A stretch of 64,000 nucleotides of DNA from AP-15 sp963698995 (lineage in GTDB: Bacteria; Pseudomonadota; Alphaproteobacteria; ATCC43930; CGMCC-115725): assembly GCA_963698995.1 (NCBI GenBank), contig CAVOTD010000013.1:1-64000 (forward strand), written 5' to 3'. The notes under the pieces are model-generated. The model was not told the origin of the DNA and made no database searches. It worked only from the letters and a program-made list of their open reading frames with translations. The position numbers were made by a program, and so were the translations under genes. Positions 55,444-63,375 of this stretch are shown here, one piece after another; the stretch's first letter is position 1; every line of letters starts with the position of its first letter.

Positions 55444-56007
55444 TCACAGTTGCCCAATCGTGCACTCAAAAACCGTCCGCCACCTTTTGATTTGATCAGG
55501 CCCAGTGAGCGGAATTTCGGTTTCGATCGCACGCAACCGGTCAAAGACGTAAGGCCCTTTTGGCACATCGAACGCCTGGCAAATTCCGGCCAGCATCGCA
55601 AGAGGCATCGTCTTGTAAAGAAGGCTCAAGTGCGGGCTCAAGACATAATTCACGAGCCGGGCATGACGATCTTTTATAGCGTCGGACATGCGGCGAACGA
55701 CGTCGGATTCCTGAAATTGTATGAACAGAGTTTTTGTGTACTCGCTCGTGTGCTCAAGTTTCACCGGTATTAATTCTACATGCGAATACAGGCGTGCGAC
55801 CCCGCGCGCTATGATGTGGGTTTGATCGTCATCGGAAGGTCCGCAGGATATGGTAACATGCGGTTCAAATTCGATGGCGTCATATTTCTTCGCCAATTGT
55901 TGGACAATTGAGCGCAACTGCCCTTTGTGTGGTTCGGCCGGAAGAAGCCAAAAGCTGTGCTCCGTATAGCAGGAGAGTTGCGGTTGTGGTTCAACTTGCA
56001 TGGTCAT
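55444..56007 (-). CDS. 2H-family cyclic phosphodiesterase
   Basis: The 187-residue protein has the two active-site H-x-T/S-x motifs of the 2H superfamily: EFEPHVTISCGPSDD near residue 48 and NYVLSPHLSLLYKTM near residue 126, symmetrically placed in a bilobed fold. It matches the CPDase group (PF07823), which opens cyclic phosphates such as ADP-ribose 1'',2''-cyclic phosphate or 2',3'-cyclic nucleotides. Start ATG 56005-56007. It is intact and alone between an IS256 remnant and a Crp-like relic. Its substrate in the cell is unknown. Confidence 0.85.
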   Translation of the reverse strand: MTMQVEPQPQLSCYTEHSFWLLPAEPHKGQLRSIVQQLAKKYDAIEFEPHVTISCGPSDDDQTHIIARGVARLYSHVELIPVKLEHTSEYTKTLFIQFQESDVVRRMSDAIKDRHARLVNYVLSPHLSLLYKTMPLAMLAGICQAFDVPKGPYVFDRLRAIETEIPLTGPDQIKRWRTVFECTIGQL

Positions 56008-56133
56008 CCCTTTCTATATGGGTGCAGCCGACTGGTGGCGGAACCGATACTTTGTTGTGCGCGCAAGTAGGCGATAACACAACGCACTTGCTGCGCTGAG
56101 GGGAGCGTCATGCGGCGTGCTTCAGGCAATCGC

Positions 56134-56415
56134 TTAAAAGGTGGGGTAAAACGACAGCCGTCGCACGAATGGTAATTTAGAAAGAGCGTCATCGAATAAC
56201 AAGTTGATAATTATTTTGTGTCTCTGTACGACATTGGCTCGAATTGCTGAAGCCAGATCCTTGGCAAGGATTCTGCACAATTCACCAGCGAATTGCGGTT
56301 GATCCGAGATGATCCTGATGAATTCTGCGTCCGTGTGACGCAGTTCTAGGCATGCGACCGTCGCCCAATCGGCGGCCGCTCGCGATCTCGCCTGTCCTAC
56401 CTTATCCACACACAC
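56134..56415 (-). pseudogene. Cyclic-nucleotide-binding (Crp-like) domain remnant
   Basis: Reading: CLELRHTDAEFIRIISDQPQ, FAGELCRILAKDLASAIRAN and VVQRHKIIINLLFDDALSKL. The first part fits the last strand and C-helix of a cNMP-binding domain. The beta-roll before it is not readable and no DNA-binding part follows. Confidence 0.4.
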
Positions 56416-56625
56416 GAAGCCGCCGCAAAATCAGACCTCCGGGCTTCATGGTCATTTCGTCGCCCTACACGCGGCGCGGGAATTGGCACCTCCTTTCAAC
56501 TTTGCTTTACGCCGGTCATCGAAAGTTGGTGACCTGTGGCAAATCAAACGGCGCCGATGACATCGCGGGCTTCCTCGGATATCACTTGCATCCGCGAGGT
56601 CGGCCGAACATGGACTTAACGCTTG

Positions 56626-57063
56626 ATGAATGGAGAGGCGTTGTCTTCCACGAAGGGTGCAAGATTGGGCAGCAAGGCCTTGTTCTACTTTGGTAATGCT
56701 GCCGTGGATCAAGTGCGTAACACGGGTTGGTTCGTCGGCCAGTTCATTCCGGCCGAGCAAGGACCACGGCATCAGACGGACGTTGAGTTGAAATGGGGCA
56801 TACACAAGGACGGCGAAAAGCGATCCCATCCGTGGGCTAACGGAAACGCCACTACGATTTCCGTCCTGATCCAAGGTGCCTTGCATGTGACCTTCGACCT
56901 GGGCGGGACGCCGCAGGTTGTTAGGCTGCAGAGGGAAGGGGACTATGTTATTTTTGGACCCGATATCGTGCATTCTTGGGAGGCAGTCGGCGACACGGTC
57001 GTCCTCTCAGTTCGATTTCCGTCCGTCGAGGTTGAACGGCCACGGATGCCTGCTGGCGGCTGA
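56626..57063 (+). CDS. Cupin-domain protein in the polysaccharide region
   Basis: ATG 56626 (a TTG lies one codon earlier). The 145-residue product has a cupin barrel: GNAAVDQVRNTGWFVGQFIP, EQGPRHQTDVELKWGIHKDG, NGNATTISVLIQGALHVTFD, GDYVIFGPDIVHSWEAVGDT and VVLSVRFPSV. His in RHQTDVELKWGIH and DIVHSW could bind a metal. Similar proteins occur next to exopolysaccharide genes; no reaction is known. The frame is intact. Confidence 0.8.
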   Translation: MNGEALSSTKGARLGSKALFYFGNAAVDQVRNTGWFVGQFIPAEQGPRHQTDVELKWGIHKDGEKRSHPWANGNATTISVLIQGALHVTFDLGGTPQVVRLQREGDYVIFGPDIVHSWEAVGDTVVLSVRFPSVEVERPRMPAGG

Positions 57064-57087
57064 CCAGACAACTGTCTTCCAACGGCG

Positions 57088-57540
57088 CTATGGCATCCCA
57101 ACCGAACTGACGATTTCGGCGCCAATCACTTTTCGATGGGAGCCGCTTCCATCAAACCGATCCGCCAAACCGATCCGCGTTGTCCTGTACCCGCGCTCGA
57201 GTATCGGCTGCCACCAGGCCGCATTCCGCAAGTACCACTGAACGGTCTTGACGAGACCCTGTTCGAAGATGTGCGCGGGCCGCCAACCCAGCTGCCCTTC
57301 GATCTTCGCCGGATCAATGACGTAACGGCGGTCGTGGCCCGGTCGGTCGGCAACGCAGGTGATCAATCTCCGTCGCGGTCCTTTGCCCAATGGCTCCTTC
57401 GCGTCGAGCAAGTCGCATATCTTTTCTACCACATCGATGTTGGTGCGTTCGTTGCGGCTGCCGATGTTGTATGTTTCTCGCCGTAGACGGGCAACATCCC
57501 CTCCGCTAGGTTCTTGATGAATGGCGGATGGATAGCAAGC
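57088..57540 (-). pseudogene. rfbB: dTDP-glucose 4,6-dehydratase, C-terminal remnant
   Basis: The minus strand reads PPFIKNLAEGMLPVYGE (one frame), then ETYNIGSRNERTNIDVVEKI, CVADRPGHDRRYVIDPAKIE, GQLGWRPAHIFEQGLVKTVQ and WYLRNAAWWQPILERGY. This is the end of RfbB. The NAD-binding part and Tyr-x3-Lys catalytic pair are missing, and there is an internal deletion around 57485. Confidence 0.88.
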
Positions 57541-57774
57541 ACCGGCGCACTGGCCACCATCGGAACGACGAGAATTACTGCGAACAATGGCCGACAGCAG
57601 GTGACAGATCATTGATTTTTCAAATCCTAGCAAGAGTTTCAGACTTGGTACGCAGAACATTGCTTTTCTAGATCTGCTCGTCTATCGCATCACTCAAGCG
57701 TATTGGGTGCAAGCTTGCGGGCGACCGTGCTTGGAATTGGATTAGGGCAGCGGCACAAGGCGGAAGGACGGAGC
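57541..57774. other. Intergenic region upstream of rfbC
   Basis: No gene. A GGAAGGACGGAG ribosome site precedes rfbC at 57761-57773. Confidence 0.5.
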
Positions 57775-58329
57775 ATGAAGGTTATCGAAACTGCAATTCC
57801 TGGTGTCCTGATCGTCGAGCCGAAGATTTACGGCGATGCGCGCGGCTTCTTTACTGAATTATATCAGTGGGATCGATATAGCGCGAACGGTATCGCCCAA
57901 TGCTTCGTGCAGGATAACCTCTCGCGCTCGGCCCATGGCGTGCTGCGCGGCTTGCATTTCCAGAATCCGAGGCCCCAAGGCAAGCTGGTCACCGTGCTAC
58001 GCGGGTCCGTGCTCGACGTGGCGGTTGACGTGCGCACCGGCAGTCCGACATTTGGACGCCACGTTGCGGTCGAACTCGATGACGTAAATAGGCTGCAGCT
58101 TTGGATTCCACGCGGTCTCGCGCATGGGTTCATCGTGCGTTCCGAGAACGCGGACTTCTACTATAAGTGCGACGAACTTTACAGCCCGTCCGACGAGAAG
58201 GTTTTGAGGTGGAACGATCCGGAACTTGCAATCGATTGGGGCAATCCGGCACCTGTGATTTCCGCGCATGACCTAGCGGGTCAGACCTTGGCTCAGTTCG
58301 AAGGACTGTTTCCGCGATACGAGGCTTGA
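57775..58329 (+). CDS. rfbC: dTDP-4-dehydrorhamnose 3,5-epimerase
   Basis: ATG 57775 after GGAAGGACGGAG. The 184-residue protein is full length: IPGVLIVEPKIYGDARGFFT, CFVQDNLSRSAHGVLRGLHF (catalytic His region), QGKLVTVLRGSVLDVAVDVR, LWIPRGLAHGFIVRSENADF (with DxxY region DFYYKCDELY) and LRWNDPELAIDWGNPAPVIS. It epimerises dTDP-4-keto-6-deoxyglucose at C3 and C5. The stop overlaps the rfbD start (TGATG), so an rfbCD operon existed; rfbD is now only a scrap. Confidence 0.95.
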   Translation: MKVIETAIPGVLIVEPKIYGDARGFFTELYQWDRYSANGIAQCFVQDNLSRSAHGVLRGLHFQNPRPQGKLVTVLRGSVLDVAVDVRTGSPTFGRHVAVELDDVNRLQLWIPRGLAHGFIVRSENADFYYKCDELYSPSDEKVLRWNDPELAIDWGNPAPVISAHDLAGQTLAQFEGLFPRYEA

Positions 58330-58487
58330 TGCGGGTCCCGCTAACCGGCGTCACCGGACAGGTGGAAGCCGTGCTTTCTCCACAGCTGCGGCCGCTTGGC
58401 ACGCTCGCTGTCGCTTATGCGATGCGGCACCGCGATCTTCGCGTTTCAGATTTGCTGGCCCAGCACGGCCTCGCGGGCCAGCATTAG
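58329..58487 (+). pseudogene. rfbD: dTDP-4-dehydrorhamnose reductase, N-terminal scrap
   Basis: ATG 58329 reads MRVPLTGVTGQVEAVLSPQL then RPLGTLAVA, the degenerate Rossmann start of RfbD (normally TGxxGQxG). After about 30 codons it runs into the antiporter gene on the opposite strand. Confidence 0.75.
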
Positions 58488-59693
58488 CCGGGCAAGGGGC
58501 ATGGCGAGCGCCGTGCTGACAACCGCCATCAGGACCAGCGCCGCGAAGACGTTGGCTGAAATGATCCCGGCATCCAAGAGGATCGTCAGCACGATCACTT
58601 CCATCAGGCCTTTGGTCTGAAGCAGGGCTCCGAGCCCTAAGGCGAAAGGCCACGACGCACCTACGAGGCGGGCGGCCACCGCGGTTCCACCAACGACGCC
58701 GACCACAGCGACCGCCGTTGCAATGAGAAAGACTTCCAGGAATGCCGGCGAGCCGAGGTCGACGAAAGTTCGCAGTCCGGTCAACGCAAAGAAGAAGGGC
58801 ATCAACAGCGCCACCGTCAGCACCTGCAGGCGATCCAGGATCGGCTTGCGCAAATTCATGGGCATCACGGCGCCGGTTACGAAGGCTCCGATAATGTAAT
58901 GCAATCCCATGGTCTCCGTGGCCAGGGCGGAGGCGATGGTGACGGCGCCCACGACTGCCAGGGTGCGCTCGTCGACTATTCCGTCCCGCATCCGTGCAAC
59001 CACCATGCTGCCGAGCAGCGGCCGCATGACCCGTACCATGAAGACCAAATAGAGCGGGAGCAACAGGAGGGTGCCGAGACCAATCAGTCCTCCGGCCACC
59101 TGCCCCGCTCTGGCCGTCAAGAGGGCGCTCATAAGTATCCAAAGGGCCGCATCGTTGATCCCCGCGATCCCAAGCGCGAGATGGCCGATACGGCTGCCCA
59201 GCAAATCCATTTCGCGCAGGACAGCCCCGAGGACGGGAAGTGCCGTCATGCCAGTACAGATCCCGACCGCCACGGCGAACTCCGCGGAACTGATACCCGG
59301 CGGGAGCTCCTCAGGATGGCGAGCGAGGATCCAGAACCCGGCCAGACAGCCCAATGCGGTCGGAACCATAACATTCGCGGCGGCCACGGCCGAGAACATG
59401 CGCCCGTTGTCGCGTAAGATACCGGGTCCTAGATGCAGTCCGGTAATCAGGCCGAAAATCAGAACCGCAATCGAGCCGATACCGGAAAGCGACGCCAACG
59501 ATGCAGGATTGAAAAACATCTGATAAAATGCGGGGGCCACCCGGCCGAACACCGACGGCCCCAGAGCGATTCCCACCATAATCTGAATGACGACCAGCGG
59601 CACCAGCCCCTTCAACCTCGAAAAGCGCAACACCGCCACCGGAAGCACAACGATGACAAGCGCCTGCATGAGGAATATCAAGCTTGGAGTCAT
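58446..59693 (-). CDS. Cation/proton antiporter (CPA2 type)
   Basis: The 415-residue protein has about 12 hydrophobic helices and the CPA2 features: VVIQIMVGIALGPSVFGRVA, GSIAVLIFGLITGLHLGP, FAVAVGICTGMTALPVLGAV, LGIAGINDAALWILMSAL (the ND motif of the ion site) and VTGAVMPMNLRKPILDRLQV. It lacks the RCK/TrkA-N domain of Kef channels. It exchanges Na+ or K+ for protons across the inner membrane. The C-terminus overlaps the rfbD scrap; no other disruption is seen. Its position suggests insertion into the dTDP-rhamnose locus. Confidence 0.9.
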   Translation of the reverse strand: MTPSLIFLMQALVIVVLPVAVLRFSRLKGLVPLVVIQIMVGIALGPSVFGRVAPAFYQMFFNPASLASLSGIGSIAVLIFGLITGLHLGPGILRDNGRMFSAVAAANVMVPTALGCLAGFWILARHPEELPPGISSAEFAVAVGICTGMTALPVLGAVLREMDLLGSRIGHLALGIAGINDAALWILMSALLTARAGQVAGGLIGLGTLLLLPLYLVFMVRVMRPLLGSMVVARMRDGIVDERTLAVVGAVTIASALATETMGLHYIIGAFVTGAVMPMNLRKPILDRLQVLTVALLMPFFFALTGLRTFVDLGSPAFLEVFLIATAVAVVGVVGGTAVAARLVGASWPFALGLGALLQTKGLMEVIVLTILLDAGIISANVFAALVLMAVVSTALAMPLARLMLAREAVLGQQI

Positions 59694-59717
59694 GGCTCTT
59701 CGATGCTCAAGGTGCTC

Positions 59718-60563
59718 TCAGAACGCGCCGTGGCGCGTAATAACGCGCTTCAAGGTCATCAAAATAATTTTCAGGTCCAGCCCGACGCTCCGCGTGCGGA
59801 CGTATTGCAGGTCCCAGCCTAGGGTCTCACCCCAATTCAGCAACCCGCGGCCGTTTATCTGCGCCAGGCCAGTGATCCCGGGCTTGTAGGCGAACTTGTG
59901 CATTTCTTCCGGGGTATAGTATCGCAAGACCTCGGGAGCCTCCGGACGCGGCCCGACCAGCCGCAAATCACCGGCCAGCACCGACCACAAGTTCGGAAGT
60001 TCGTCCACGGAGAGCTTGCGCAGAACCCGTCCGACCCGAGTGACCCGAGGATCGTGCTGGATCGTGGGATACTGCCGGTGGAACTCCTCCGGCGTATAAT
60101 TGTAAGCGTAGAATTGCGGAAATAGGGTCCGCGCATTACTGTACATCGTGCGGAACTTCACCAGAGTGAAGTAGCTCGGCACGTAATACAAACTGTCCGC
60201 CTCAAAGCCGCCCGGCGGCGGGTGCAAATCCGCTCTGCCTTTGAGATCGCGTCCGCGCATGGCCGTTGAGCGTCCCGGGCGCTGGTGAAAAAACAGCACT
60301 GGCCCGGGTGAGTCGACACGAATTAGGGCTGCCGCGATCACCATCAGCGGCAGCCCTGCCACCAGTCCGGTGAAAGCAATCAGGATTTCAAAGCCTCGAT
60401 AGACCGCCTCCGCCAGCCAGTGGGAAGCTGCGGCTACATCACGCACCGGCACTACGTGCAGCCTGCCAAGGCTCCTCCCGGCCTCAGCAACAACCTCAGC
60501 AAGAGGCGCCGGTCTCTGGTCAACCGTGAGACCGGCGCTAGTTGCGTTTGGGGGAGGGTTCAT
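59718..60563 (-). CDS. Undecaprenyl-phosphate sugar-1-phosphate transferase
   Basis: The 281-residue protein is a short-form bacterial sugar transferase (PF02397): TM helix (FEILIAFTGLVAGLPLMVIA), DSPGPVLFFHQRPGRS, a loop of about 40 residues, TLVKFRTMYSNARTL, VTRVGRVLRKLSVDELPNLW with the catalytic Asp-Glu, SVLAGDLRLVGPRPEAPEVL and YKPGITGLAQINGRG. It starts exopolysaccharide assembly by moving a hexose-1-phosphate from UDP-sugar to undecaprenyl phosphate. It is on the same strand as the antiporter upstream of it and the fused oxygenase, and is complete. Confidence 0.93.
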   Translation of the reverse strand: MNPPPNATSAGLTVDQRPAPLAEVVAEAGRSLGRLHVVPVRDVAAASHWLAEAVYRGFEILIAFTGLVAGLPLMVIAAALIRVDSPGPVLFFHQRPGRSTAMRGRDLKGRADLHPPPGGFEADSLYYVPSYFTLVKFRTMYSNARTLFPQFYAYNYTPEEFHRQYPTIQHDPRVTRVGRVLRKLSVDELPNLWSVLAGDLRLVGPRPEAPEVLRYYTPEEMHKFAYKPGITGLAQINGRGLLNWGETLGWDLQYVRTRSVGLDLKIILMTLKRVITRHGAF

Positions 60564-60611
60564 TGGCGCTCTCCTCCAAAGATCAGGTTGGCAAGGCAGT
60601 GCCTAATTTTG

Positions 60612-61919
60612 CTAGTTGCGCCATTCCGCCAGCGAGGCCGACCACTTGTTGAAATACGCCCTGCTGAGGTCGGACAGCGGCAGCCCAATCGGCAGCCGCG
60701 ACCTGCCGTACTTGGAGAACTCCAGATAGTGCTTGATCGTCCTCAGATCCTCGTCCGAGGTCAGCGCGAGGCCCTCGTTGACGAAATGGAGGATCATCCC
60801 CTTGTTGAGGGCCGCCTCGAGCATGCGATTGCGCTCCGGCTCCTCTTCCGGCAGGGCAAAGATGCTGTACATGACCACATTGACGTTCCGGTGTTCGACG
60901 ATATGCCACAATGTCGGCAGATGCAGCATGTCCTCCAGATCGAACAGCTCCAAATCGGCGGTGAGACCATGCTTCTTGCTGTAATCCAACAGCATGTAGC
61001 GCTGCAGGTGCACCGGTATCGGGTAGGTCGCTGAGGTGTTGTTGGCGACATAGAAGATGTTGTTTTTGCCGTTGTTGAACGACTCCTCCTTGGGCGGCTT
61101 TTGCGCCAGCGCGTCTTCCTCCTCTTCCGTCTCGGGAATCAGGTGGGAATAACCGGCCGGGATCTTCCGCCCCAGTAGATCGCCATACATGCCCTCGGCG
61201 AGCCGGAAATCCATGCTGACCCGCGTCTTGCCGGTGGTGTTGGGCCTTCCGGAGCCGTGGATGTTTTCCTGCGTAAAGGCGCAGAAGCTCCCCGGCTTGG
61301 CCTTGATCTGGTGGCTCTCCCTGCCGAAGAGTTCCGTCATCTCCTCCATGCTGAGCCGCTTTTCGATCGCGATTTTGATTAGCTCGCGCGACCTTTTAAT
61401 GCCGATGATCTGCATCGACCGGCTGCGGTCCTCGTCCGCCGTCACGTCGACGAACGGCAGCCAGAGGCTGCGCGATGCGATGCCGTGACCGTAGAGCAAG
61501 CCGGTGTGGAACGGGAAGAATAAATCCGGCGTGGTCGGCAGCATGATGCGCACGTTCATGTACCGCTGCACCGCAACCGGCGGCCGCAATTTGCCCTTCG
61601 GGATCACGATCTCGCGGACGAAGCGGTTGACCATCCGCTGGAACTCGGGCAAGTTCGTATCGGCGCAGAGTTGCTTGGTGACCTTGAAGACTTCCGGCTG
61701 CGGGACCGCTTCGTGCAGGTAGTCCAGTTCGTCCAACGCATATCCCATCATGCGAACGCGGTTCAATATCCATTCATTGAATGGAAAGCGCTCGTTCGGA
61801 TACGTCATGATTCGCGCATCCCACTCTGTCGTCAGGCTGCGCTCCAATTCCTCGTCGATGTCATTTGCTTGGATGGGGTTAAAAGGCATCGTTGTTGTAG
61901 CTAAAGCTTGAACAGACAT
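60612..61919 (-). CDS. Fused 2OG-Fe(II) oxygenase and LIC12192-type sporadic carbohydrate cluster protein
   Basis: I start at ATG 61917-61919 (MSVQALATTTMPFNPIQAND) with AGGGAA upstream; the frame is open another 60 codons. Residues 1-265 form a 2OG-Fe(II) oxygenase: LPTTPDLFFPFHTGLLYGHG, SRSLWLPFVDVTADEDRSRS, and FTQENIHGSGRPNTTGKTRV with VSMDFRLAEG. The C-terminal 140 residues (NIFYVANNTSATYPIPVHLQ, HIVEHRNVNVVMYSIFALPE, ILHFVNEGLALTSDEDL) match the separate LIC12192-like protein of sporadic carbohydrate clusters. A fusion suggests joint modification of a surface sugar. Confidence 0.82.
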   Translation of the reverse strand: MSVQALATTTMPFNPIQANDIDEELERSLTTEWDARIMTYPNERFPFNEWILNRVRMMGYALDELDYLHEAVPQPEVFKVTKQLCADTNLPEFQRMVNRFVREIVIPKGKLRPPVAVQRYMNVRIMLPTTPDLFFPFHTGLLYGHGIASRSLWLPFVDVTADEDRSRSMQIIGIKRSRELIKIAIEKRLSMEEMTELFGRESHQIKAKPGSFCAFTQENIHGSGRPNTTGKTRVSMDFRLAEGMYGDLLGRKIPAGYSHLIPETEEEEDALAQKPPKEESFNNGKNNIFYVANNTSATYPIPVHLQRYMLLDYSKKHGLTADLELFDLEDMLHLPTLWHIVEHRNVNVVMYSIFALPEEEPERNRMLEAALNKGMILHFVNEGLALTSDEDLRTIKHYLEFSKYGRSRLPIGLPLSDLSRAYFNKWSASLAEWRN

Positions 61920-62182
61920 TTCCCTGCTCCTTCTGCCACCATTAAACGCCCATCGCGGACTACACGTTACGGACAAGCTTAAGGTACCAACCTCGTCCCA
62001 AGTGTTTTTTCGCCTTAGACTGGCGTTTGTGACGGTGATGTTGCAACGCCAAAGGAAACGTAACTCGGCACTTTTGTAATGTAAATACCCGAAGTTCAAT
62101 TTGGCGACGCTTAACCAACATTGAGCAACGGAAAAAATCGTAGTTATTAAATATTATTTGTCATTTATGTTTACATCAAAAG
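61920..62182. other. AT-rich upstream region of the oxygenase gene
   Basis: No gene. The A/T-rich tract at 62140-62180 (AAATATTATTTGTCATTTAT) probably belongs to a promoter or an IS end. Confidence 0.4.
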
Positions 62183-62225
62183 GTGCACTCCCGATTTTGG
62201 TTGGAATTTATTTTAGCGCGATCCC
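62183..62225 (-). repeat. Solo IS terminus, inverted copy of 46543-46585
   Basis: GATTTTGGTTGGAATTTATT and the following 13 bases are identical to the left end of the 46.6 kb IS6 element in reverse. No transposase is attached here, so the element was lost. Confidence 0.75.
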
Positions 62226-62285
62226 ATGTTGCCATAGTGCTGGCGAATGAAGTAGTAACGGTTGACGTCTCCTGATGAGATTAGG
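62226..62285 (-). pseudogene. Fragment duplicate of the GT2 gene at 63.6 kb
   Basis: The minus strand reads VNRYYFIRQHYGNM, nearly identical to INRYYFIRKHYGNVAV at 63605-63660, with strong DNA identity. It directly joins the solo IS end, so the remaining gene copy was removed together with the IS. Confidence 0.75.
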
Positions 62286-62438
62286 CATGCGTGTTCGCGA
62301 ACCACGGGCTACGGCAAGAGGCAGCACAGGCCTACCTTCATAGCGTGTGTTGAACTCGACAAAGAATTTCGCGAAGTCCCCAGCCGCTAGTTACAATTGC
62401 CCCAATTGTTTCGCCACCCCGGCCTCGGGGACGAGGCA

Positions 62439-63302
62439 TCATGCATCAGAGCGCTTGAGAAGTACCATATCTTGGCATGATATGCCATCGGCCCGTCCGG
62501 ACCATGTGCCGTAGACGATGGGGCTCTCAAGGGCGAGACCCCTCTGAGCTAATAGGTCAAGGATATACCCTTCATCGAAGGCGCAGCGATTCTCAGGTTC
62601 ACCTGGAAACCCGTAGTACCACGGTGGATCGCCGTACTTGAAGGATAACTCATTCAAGCCAGCGGCCGCGAGCCGCCGTTGCTCATCGTTCATCAGGAAC
62701 AACGTGATCAGCGCCGAACCTCGTGGTGCGAGAACTCGTCGAATCTCTTCGAGATAGCCATTGACCTGCTGCGGCCTCATATGGGTTAAGACGGATTTCA
62801 AGAGCACAAAATCAAAACTGTCGGCCAGGAATGGGAAGCGGTACTCCTCGGCAGCGACGCGGCCAGACGGGCTGTATGGGGTGCCGATATCCATGTGTTC
62901 GAAACTGAAAGCCGGATATTTCGGAGAGATGTGCCGCCGACACCAATTTATCGCGCCTCGATCGGGATCGATCCCAACGTAACGTCCTGAAGCGTCAAGA
63001 TAATTAGCAAGTTGGAGAGCCATGAGGCCACACCCACAACCAATATCCAAAACACGGTCGCTTCGCTGCACATGAGCAAGCAACTTTAGATACGCCATGA
63101 ACTCCGCGCTTGCCATTTCCATCTGGCGCAAGGACCCGATACGCTTTCTCAACCTAATGGGTGGATAATCGGCCCGATTGTTCAGTACCCGAGCGGCAAA
63201 ATCGAGGGGCTCAGCCGCTATGTAGAAGGCCTCAAAAAGCCCTCGGAACGCGCGAATGCCACTAGCAGGAAGATGCTCCTTCAACGATTGACGGAAGACC
63301 AT
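62439..63302 (-). CDS. Class I SAM-dependent methyltransferase
   Basis: The 287-residue protein has an N-terminal helical part and a Rossmann domain: motif I SDRVLDIGCGCGLMALQLAN, GRYVGIDPDRGAINWCRRHI, FPFLADSFDFVLLKSVLTHM and RRVLAPRGSALITLFLMNDE. It lies between the fused oxygenase and a GT2, so a role in methylating a polysaccharide sugar is plausible but unproven. ATG start at 63300-63302. 73 bases separate it from the upstream GT2 on the same strand, so they may be co-transcribed. Confidence 0.88.
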   Translation of the reverse strand: MVFRQSLKEHLPASGIRAFRGLFEAFYIAAEPLDFAARVLNNRADYPPIRLRKRIGSLRQMEMASAEFMAYLKLLAHVQRSDRVLDIGCGCGLMALQLANYLDASGRYVGIDPDRGAINWCRRHISPKYPAFSFEHMDIGTPYSPSGRVAAEEYRFPFLADSFDFVLLKSVLTHMRPQQVNGYLEEIRRVLAPRGSALITLFLMNDEQRRLAAAGLNELSFKYGDPPWYYGFPGEPENRCAFDEGYILDLLAQRGLALESPIVYGTWSGRADGISCQDMVLLKRSDA

Positions 63303-63375
63303 TATAGTTGCTCTCCTCGGGACCGCAGTCCCGGATCACCTGCTGGATCCGTGCCGGTGATTCTTGTATCCGGCT

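Noticed and set aside
61920..62099. 60-residue N-terminal extension of the fused oxygenase
   Set aside because: The extra codons start in an AT-rich, promoter-like region, read as basic low-quality sequence, and a good AGGGAA site precedes the inner ATG.
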